A stretch of 12,266 nucleotides of DNA, taken from contig JAJPZD010000260.1 of assembly GCA_021204605.1 (NCBI GenBank), positions 1 through 12,266 of the forward strand, read 5' to 3'. The notes beneath the pieces are model-generated. The model was not told the origin of the DNA. It saw only the letters and a program-made list of their open reading frames with translations, and made no database searches. Source of the DNA: Prevotella sp. Its GTDB lineage: Bacteria > Bacteroidota > Bacteroidia > Bacteroidales > Bacteroidaceae. The position numbers and the translations under genes are program-made. Shown in pieces: positions 7,974-12,266 of this stretch. Position 1 is the stretch's first letter. Every line of letters begins with the position of its first letter.

Positions 7974-8032
7974 TCAGGGAATCTTATCGATTTTATAGGA
8001 GAACAAAAGTCGGTTGTTTTTAATCAATCTGA

Positions 8033-8068
8033 ATGATGATGAACGGTAAACAATTAAGAAACATTTAA
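8033..8068 (+). other. 11-codon in-frame ORF resembling an HsdS amino terminus
   Basis: Three consecutive ATG codons at 8033-8041 open a short frame ending in MNGKQLRNI and a TAA at 8066-8068. From memory, many Bacteroidales HsdS proteins begin MNGKQLKNSILQ, so this looks like the remnant of an HsdS start. It lies in the same frame as the hsdS gene at 8072, with one codon (GAC) between the stop and the next ATG. It may be a degenerate start, a leader peptide allowing reinitiation, or a chance resemblance. Confidence 0.35.
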
Positions 8069-8071
8069 GAC

Positions 8072-8890
8072 ATGGAAAAAAGTTTGAGACAGAAGTTAAA
8101 CGATTTGCTTAATAAGCAAGCAGAATTAGATATATCTTTATCTAAGCGTCTTCCTAAATCCATTCTCCAAGAGGCCATTCAAGGCAAACTTGTGCTGCAA
8201 ATTGCGGAAGAAGGTACTGCACAAGAATTGCTTAAACAAATAAAGTTGGAGAAACAAAAACTTGTAAAAGAGGGGAAATTAAAAAAGACAGCATTATCAG
8301 ATTCTGTAATTTTCAAAGGTGAGGATAACAGGTATTATGAGCAGACAGGAAAAACGGTGTTGGATATAACGGATGAGATACCATTTGAGATACCTGAAAA
8401 ATGGTGTTGGATTCGTCTTGGTTCATTATTTCAACATAATACAGGAAAAGCATTGAATAGAGCAGATAATCAGGGTAAATTACTATCATATATAACTACG
8501 TCAAATCTTTATTGGAATAGATTTGAATTGAATATATTGAAAAAGATGTATTTTACAGATACAGAAATAGAGAAATGCACTGTTACAAAAGGGGATCTTC
8601 TTGTTTGTGAAGGTGGCGATATTGGACGGGCAGCAGTATGGAATTATGATGAAAACATTCGCATACAAAATCACATACATAGATTAAGAAGTTTTATAAA
8701 TGTAGATGTGTATTTTTATTTGTATGTGTTTTATTTTTATAAATCCGCAGGATTAATAGGTGGAAAAGGCATTGGCATACAAGGGTTATCAACTAACGTT
8801 TTACACAATCTTTTAATACCGTTACCACCGCTTGCGGAACAACATCGTATTGTTGCCAAAATAGAGAAATTATTTGAGAAATTGCAATAG
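8072..8890 (+). CDS. hsdS: Half-size type I specificity subunit S (HsdS), single recognition domain
   Basis: The DNA-recognition subunit for the adjacent HsdR and HsdM. Full HsdS proteins are usually about 400 or more residues with two target recognition domains separated by long conserved helices; this one has 272 residues and one. Order of parts: a conserved coiled helix with RLPKSILQEAIQGKLV at 26-41 and a lysine/glutamate-rich stretch to about 72, then DEIPFEIPEKWCWIRLG at 101-117 that leads into a recognition domain (about 110-250), then PLPPLAEQHRIVAKIEKLFEKL at 250-271, where the C-terminal helix is cut short. Single-domain HsdS halves can dimerise to recognise a symmetric site, or may be one partner of a recombining set. 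No second half, inverted copy or integrase is present here. It begins 98 bases after hsdM. Confidence 0.88.
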   Translation: MEKSLRQKLNDLLNKQAELDISLSKRLPKSILQEAIQGKLVLQIAEEGTAQELLKQIKLEKQKLVKEGKLKKTALSDSVIFKGEDNRYYEQTGKTVLDITDEIPFEIPEKWCWIRLGSLFQHNTGKALNRADNQGKLLSYITTSNLYWNRFELNILKKMYFTDTEIEKCTVTKGDLLVCEGGDIGRAAVWNYDENIRIQNHIHRLRSFINVDVYFYLYVFYFYKSAGLIGGKGIGIQGLSTNVLHNLLIPLPPLAEQHRIVAKIEKLFEKLQ

Positions 8891-9038
8891 GGTTAATTGG
8901 CAAGTGCAATATCAAGAAAATATCATATATTCATACGCCCCGTTGAGGCGTTGTCCTCAATAAATCGGACCCTTACATTGGATGCTATCATCTAAGAAGG
9001 ATTTGTCGTATTAAAATTTAAATTACCCGCCTTCAAAA

Positions 9039-9203
9039 TTATCGCAAATTATCAAAAGCACCTTGAGCCTTGAAATACTCGTAAATCTTTCTCCCACGTT
9101 CTATTTTCTCAGGATTTTCTGGTATAGGATTTTTTATATCCTCTAAGAAACGTTCAGCGTCCTCACCCGTTATTACCGGGGTCTCCTTTATAGGTCTTGC
9201 CAT
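9039..9203 (-). CDS. Small conserved-looking protein, 54 residues
   Basis: A short gene reading MARPIKETPVITGEDAERF at its start and ending KAQGAFDNLR. The opening PIKETPV-x-GEDAxRF pattern resembles small Bacteroidota proteins I have seen annotated as hypothetical, possibly antitoxin-like; I cannot name the family. It is charged and soluble, with no signal peptide and probable helices at about 14-24 and 30-47. A -7 promoter (TATCTTTG at 9238-9245) stands about 35 bases before the ATG, supporting independent expression. No partner gene follows: the only downstream minus-strand frame is 22 codons before the convergent hsdS gene is reached. If it is an antitoxin it is an orphan. Confidence 0.7.
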   Translation of the reverse strand: MARPIKETPVITGEDAERFLEDIKNPIPENPEKIERGRKIYEYFKAQGAFDNLR

Positions 9204-9237
9204 AATTGTATATTTTTAGATTGTTATTATTTTGGTG

Positions 9238-9245
9238 CAAAGATA
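9238..9245 (-). promoter_or_regulatory. -7 promoter element for the 54-residue gene
   Basis: The minus strand reads TATCTTTG, a full match to the Bacteroidota -7 consensus, 34 bases upstream of the ATG at 9203. The -33 region is AT-rich without a clear TTTG. It lies in the 123-base gap after the macro-domain gene, so the small gene may be read both from here and by run-through. Confidence 0.5.
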
Positions 9246-9326
9246 CTCATTCTTATTGAATAAATAAAGTTACGTTTTGATTTTCATACGAAAATTATAC
9301 CACGGTTTGTCAAGTTAGTAATGCCA

Positions 9327-11063
9327 CTATGCCAACTGGATTCTTGGATAGTCATGCATATTGTTAAGACAATCAACATATATTTGTGCATCCTCCTCAG
9401 AGTAGCAGCAGATAATCACATCGCCCTTATAATGATTTTTCTTTAGACAATTCAGGATTGTACGGAGAGCTATATTGGCTGCACGTTCTTTGGGGAACTC
9501 ATAGACACCAGCGCTGATGCAAGGAAAAGCTATGCTGTCCAACTTTTTCCGTGTCGCTATGCGCATTGCCGATTTGTAACAAGCCGCCAGCAGATGGTCC
9601 TCGTGACAACTGCCGCCACGCCATATCGGTCCTACTGTGTGGATTATCCATTGGCATGGAAGGCGATAACCTTTTGTAACTTTACTATGGCCGGTCGGAC
9701 ATCCCTGGTGTAACTGACAAGCGCGGAGCAGTTCCTCGCCGGCAGCTTTGTGTATTGCGCCATCAACACCAGTGCCGCCAAGAAGGGATGTGTTGGCTGC
9801 ATTCACCACGGCATCGACCGACAGTTTGGCAATGTCTCCAACCACGACTTTTATGACATTTGGCTGGACATGGATGAAATATTTTTCTTTCCATGGCAGG
9901 TTATAATTTTTTGATAATAATGTATGGCAGGAATCAAAGAGTTTGTTTGCCTCGTCAGACAGTTCCTCACAATTTTTCTGATAAGCGAGATCCACTTTCT
10001 TAAGGTCTTTAGAGTACCCTACTGGCTGGTACATGGCTTCGTTCCAGTAATCAGACAACGAATTACCATGGACCATCGCATCAATATTTTTCTCCAAATT
10101 ATTTTTTGCTTGTTTACATAATGCGCATTTACTGTTCACTTTGGCGACAATATTGTCAAGGTTAATATGGTATTTCTCCGCAAGTGCAAGTACACTATCA
10201 GGTATCTCCTTGAGAACAACCTGAGTCTTTCCCTTTATCTTCTGCACATCCACTACCACTAAGAAAGTGTTGTAGTGCATGAAGTATTCCTTGTAGTCAA
10301 GTTCCTCGAATGCTTTTTTGAGGTCATCTGAATTTAAATCCGCATCCTTGATGTACATTCTTCGGCTGACTATAAAAAATCTCAGCTTGTGTACAGGGCG
10401 TTTGAGTTTCTTTGTCACCTGAAGCATATTACCGGCACGGAGCACCATACCTTTCTTATATGCCTTGTCAACGTCAATAGGAGCGTCGGTGTCGCGAAAG
10501 AAAATTTCGCTGCTCGAACAGCCGTTGCCTATCCATTGTGAAAGTGCGCTGTCAAACCATTGGTAATCGAAGCATGAGTATTCCTTTGTTGCTATTGATT
10601 TGGGCTCGTAGCTGTTTGGTTTATGGCGAGTTTTGCCCTTTGTCGTTTTCCGGTTCTTGATTTCTGTGAAATGTCCATCGGTTGTCAATGTGCCACATAC
10701 ACCTTTGAGGGTGGTGGCATCGTAGGAGTTATTGTGACAAGCTTCAATGCTTTTGTATATGAATGGAGTGATTTCATTGCCTCTTTCGTCGACCAATCCC
10801 CAAATATCACCTATGCGAGCGCGGGCTGTTCCAGAGTGGAACACGCCAAGATGAGTAATACCCGCAGAATAAGGTATCACCCAATTGCCCTTAAGGTCGA
10901 TGGTACCATACACATCGCCTATCAGCACACGGATATAGCCGTCATCGTCATAGTCGAGAATCTTATCATAAACGCATGGCAGGACCTCACGGCCTTTTGC
11001 ATCTTGCAGTCCAACCTTGTGCGCGCCTTCTGATACGATTTTATAGCCGCTTCTATTCATCAT
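9327..11063 (-). CDS. WG-repeat / macro-domain fusion protein
   Basis: A cytosolic multidomain protein of about 578 residues (numbering from 11063). Residues 8-130 hold three to four WG-like repeats (HKVGLQDAKGREVLP, GTIDLKGNWVIPY, IWGLVDERGNEITPF, GVCGTLTTDGHF), a beta-rich, presumably binding module. A middle region (about 155-395) is unassigned; it includes a basic strand segment KLRFFIVSRRMYI, a CALC cysteine pair at 313-316 and helices. The C-terminal macro domain (about 404-565) has NAANTSLLGG at 421-430, GVDGAIH at 432-438 and PCISAGVYEFP at 514-524, the ADP-ribose-binding and catalytic loops of MacroD/YmdB-type enzymes, which remove ADP-ribose or O-acetyl groups. The frame extends to 11093, but tandem ATGs at 11058-11063 overlap the upstream stop and are the likelier coupled start. 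No signal peptide is seen. The macro call is strong; the cellular role is unknown. Confidence 0.88.
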   Translation of the reverse strand: MMNRSGYKIVSEGAHKVGLQDAKGREVLPCVYDKILDYDDDGYIRVLIGDVYGTIDLKGNWVIPYSAGITHLGVFHSGTARARIGDIWGLVDERGNEITPFIYKSIEACHNNSYDATTLKGVCGTLTTDGHFTEIKNRKTTKGKTRHKPNSYEPKSIATKEYSCFDYQWFDSALSQWIGNGCSSSEIFFRDTDAPIDVDKAYKKGMVLRAGNMLQVTKKLKRPVHKLRFFIVSRRMYIKDADLNSDDLKKAFEELDYKEYFMHYNTFLVVVDVQKIKGKTQVVLKEIPDSVLALAEKYHINLDNIVAKVNSKCALCKQAKNNLEKNIDAMVHGNSLSDYWNEAMYQPVGYSKDLKKVDLAYQKNCEELSDEANKLFDSCHTLLSKNYNLPWKEKYFIHVQPNVIKVVVGDIAKLSVDAVVNAANTSLLGGTGVDGAIHKAAGEELLRACQLHQGCPTGHSKVTKGYRLPCQWIIHTVGPIWRGGSCHEDHLLAACYKSAMRIATRKKLDSIAFPCISAGVYEFPKERAANIALRTILNCLKKNHYKGDVIICCYSEEDAQIYVDCLNNMHDYPRIQLA

Positions 11064-11733
11064 TCTTCGTATTATTGCAGAGATACCATTCAACCGTTAC
11101 ATTATCAGAAACCTCAAGATCATCAGGCGTGATGTCTAATGATTCTGCATTACAGAATTCTGCTTCATCAGCACCGTGAATCATTCGTGCCTGTGAGAAA
11201 ATTTTCAGTTCGTGTATCGTGTAGTTGATGTTCTTCACAGCTCCCAGTCTGCAGCCACAGGCGTTAGCCATTATCTCCGCCTTGTCTTTGGCATCCGTAA
11301 CGGCACGTTCCAACATTCTTAGTTGGGAAGGTCTGGTGTCCCTGACAGTATAGCCGATATTAATCTCCGCCTGTTTGAGCAACTTGCCGATTAGTTTTAC
11401 TATCGAATTGAGCAGGACATTATCCATTCCAAGATCTATCTTCACACGGTGGTCAAGCGCAAAGCCAATGAATTTCTGCCCTGTATAGTTCTTGTATTTG
11501 TCATACTCGTTTACAGTCTCCTTATCAATGTCCAAACGTATTGTCTTAGGCAGTTTTGAGTCCAACTTCACTTCACTCATCACTTTGCCCAATTTTTCGG
11601 TATTGGCTTTCGCCTGTTCGTAGGCATCCTCGTAAGTGTCGTGAATGCTTTGCAAGGTCAGTTCAAGACGGGTAACATCCGGCACAACGTGTATTGCCCC
11701 CTTACCAGTAACAGTTATTACATTCTCATCCAT
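11053..11733 (-). CDS. Cytosolic SIMPL (DUF541) domain protein
   Basis: This 226-residue protein is one SIMPL domain from about residue 4 to 218. Family features are the opening strand VITVTGKGAIHVVPDVTRLEL (5-25), the alternating helix around 35-55, and the block AVTDAKDKAEIMANACGCRLGAVKNI (144-169), which matches the usual 'A..DA..KAe.lA...G..LG.v..i' pattern. Most bacterial SIMPL proteins (YggE/BP26 type) are exported, but this one starts MDENVITVTGKG without a signal peptide and so should be cytosolic. The family has no settled biochemical activity; some members are linked to oxidative stress. It has a -7 promoter at 11797-11804 and its stop overlaps the start codons of the WG-macro gene, so the two products are probably made together. 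Confidence 0.85.
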   Translation of the reverse strand: MDENVITVTGKGAIHVVPDVTRLELTLQSIHDTYEDAYEQAKANTEKLGKVMSEVKLDSKLPKTIRLDIDKETVNEYDKYKNYTGQKFIGFALDHRVKIDLGMDNVLLNSIVKLIGKLLKQAEINIGYTVRDTRPSQLRMLERAVTDAKDKAEIMANACGCRLGAVKNINYTIHELKIFSQARMIHGADEAEFCNAESLDITPDDLEVSDNVTVEWYLCNNTKNDE

Positions 11734-11796
11734 AGTAGTATTGTTTAATAAGGTTTTATAATCATTCTCTTCTTCATCGCATTTTCATTTGCATTA

Positions 11797-11804
11797 CAAA
11801 GATA
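11797..11804 (-). promoter_or_regulatory. -7 promoter element for the SIMPL / WG-macro operon
   Basis: The minus strand reads TATCTTTG about 64 bases before the SIMPL ATG, a full -7 match; the -33 region is poorly defined. It sits in the 97-base gap after the XRE gene, so SIMPL and WG-macro may be transcribed separately from the regulator, possibly under its control. Confidence 0.5.
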
Positions 11805-11830
11805 CAAAAAACACAAACAAGAGAACATAT

Positions 11831-12157
11831 TTAATAATTAATTTTTTTGCTTGCCCGTTTCCTGTTTTTCAAACTCAAATCCTGCAATGCTTTTCCCAAT
11901 TTATCCTCTTTGGCAAGCAACAAGATATCATCTTCGAGTTGCAAGGCATTAAGTACACGTAGATAAATGCCAATCGCCACTGTCGGCACACCTTTCTCAA
12001 TGCGGTACACCGTAAGAGGAGAACAGGTAGCCCTGTCCGCTATCTGCTCAATACTGAGATTACGGCGTAGGCGAGCCAATTTAATCTGCTCCCCCACAAT
12101 CTGCATCTTCATCTCCAATTTACGGGTCAACTTATTGCCCATTGTTGTCTTTACCAT
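11831..12157 (-). CDS. HipB-like XRE-family helix-turn-helix regulator
   Basis: This 108-residue DNA-binding protein has an XRE/Cro-type helix-turn-helix at about 20-75 (VGEQIKLARLRRNLSIEQIA, then CSPLTVYRIEKGVPTVAIG), followed by LNALQLEDDILLLAKEDKLGKALQDL and a basic lysine/arginine-rich tail. The segment after the helix-turn-helix resembles the C-terminal part of HipB-type antitoxins, which normally precede a HipA kinase gene. Here no HipA follows; the next gene, 97 bases on, encodes a SIMPL protein. Alternative starts exist at 12142, 12112 and 12106; the last two still keep the whole helix-turn-helix. The likely role is autorepression and control of the downstream operon. Confidence 0.82.
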   Translation of the reverse strand: MVKTTMGNKLTRKLEMKMQIVGEQIKLARLRRNLSIEQIADRATCSPLTVYRIEKGVPTVAIGIYLRVLNALQLEDDILLLAKEDKLGKALQDLSLKNRKRASKKINY

Positions 12158-12200
12158 CCCTCAATATATCGATAAACTATTTAACCTATCATAAAATATG

Positions 12201-12208
12201 CAAAGATA
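12201..12208 (-). promoter_or_regulatory. -7 promoter element for the XRE regulator gene
   Basis: The minus strand reads TATCTTTG 43 bases upstream of the ATG at 12157, a full match to the -7 consensus. The -33 region is AT-rich without a clear TTTG, which would fit a promoter depending on or blocked by a regulator. Confidence 0.5.
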
Positions 12209-12266
12209 CATATTTTTATTTATTTAATGATATGTTGATAGTAATATTATGGCTTTATGTGCAAGA

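Noticed and set aside
8935..8951. Inverted repeat ACGCC/GGCGT after hsdS as a bidirectional terminator for the convergent genes
   Set aside because: The stem is only 5 bp with a 7-base loop and neither side has a T-run.
8923..8991. 22-codon minus-strand frame downstream of the 54-residue gene as a partner gene
   Set aside because: Too short, with no start context or recognisable motif; chance frames of this length are common.
10623..11033. Plus-strand 136-codon open frame opposite the WG-macro gene
   Set aside because: It lies wholly opposite a gene with clear domain motifs, and its translation shows no family features.
9327..11733. DarTG-like toxin-antitoxin pair
   Set aside because: The macro domain could act like DarG, but the adjacent SIMPL protein and the middle region show no DarT motifs that I can see.

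Overview
The window looks like a chromosomal accessory (defence/genomic) island of a gut-type Bacteroidales bacterium (Bacteroides, Phocaeicola, Parabacteroides or Prevotella-like). This rests on the AT-rich composition, repeated Bacteroidota-type -7 promoter elements (TATCTTTG, of the TAnnTTTG class), weak or absent Shine-Dalgarno sequences, and families common in that group (DUF4468 secreted protein, small lipoproteins, HsdS with an 'IPLPPLAEQHRI' motif). Species cannot be fixed from the sequence alone. No tRNA, rRNA, CRISPR array, transposase or integrase was seen.

Layout, left to right. (1) 208-1909, minus strand: a two-gene AbiE-type (type IV toxin-antitoxin / abortive infection) operon, antitoxin AbiEi first and nucleotidyltransferase AbiEii second, overlapping by 14 bases, with a clear -7 promoter at 1931-1938. 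(2) 1910-2395: a very AT-rich divergent intergenic region holding two interleaved 11-bp inverted repeats and a small hairpin. (3) 2396-4081, plus strand: a low-GC block with a small unknown protein, a secreted DUF4468-like protein, a DUF4177-like lipoprotein and an unlisted 57-residue lipoprotein joined to it by an ATGA overlap. (4) 4116-8890, plus strand: a type I restriction-modification locus in the order hsdR, hsdM, hsdS. The HsdS is a half-size, single-recognition-domain subunit, and a tiny in-frame HsdS-like start peptide precedes it. (5) 9039-9203, minus strand: a 54-residue protein with its own promoter. (6) 9327-12157, minus strand: a HipB-like XRE regulator without an adjacent HipA, a cytosolic SIMPL (DUF541) protein, and a multidomain protein with N-terminal WG-like repeats, an unassigned middle region and a C-terminal macro domain. 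The last two genes overlap at stop and start and have their own -7 promoter.

The AbiE pair and the type I R-M locus are recognised antiphage systems. The XRE / SIMPL / WG-macro group next to them is the best candidate for an undescribed system: a macro domain of the ADP-ribose-hydrolysing type, coupled to a SIMPL protein lacking a signal peptide and headed by an antitoxin-like regulator. Its function is inferred from domains and neighbours only.
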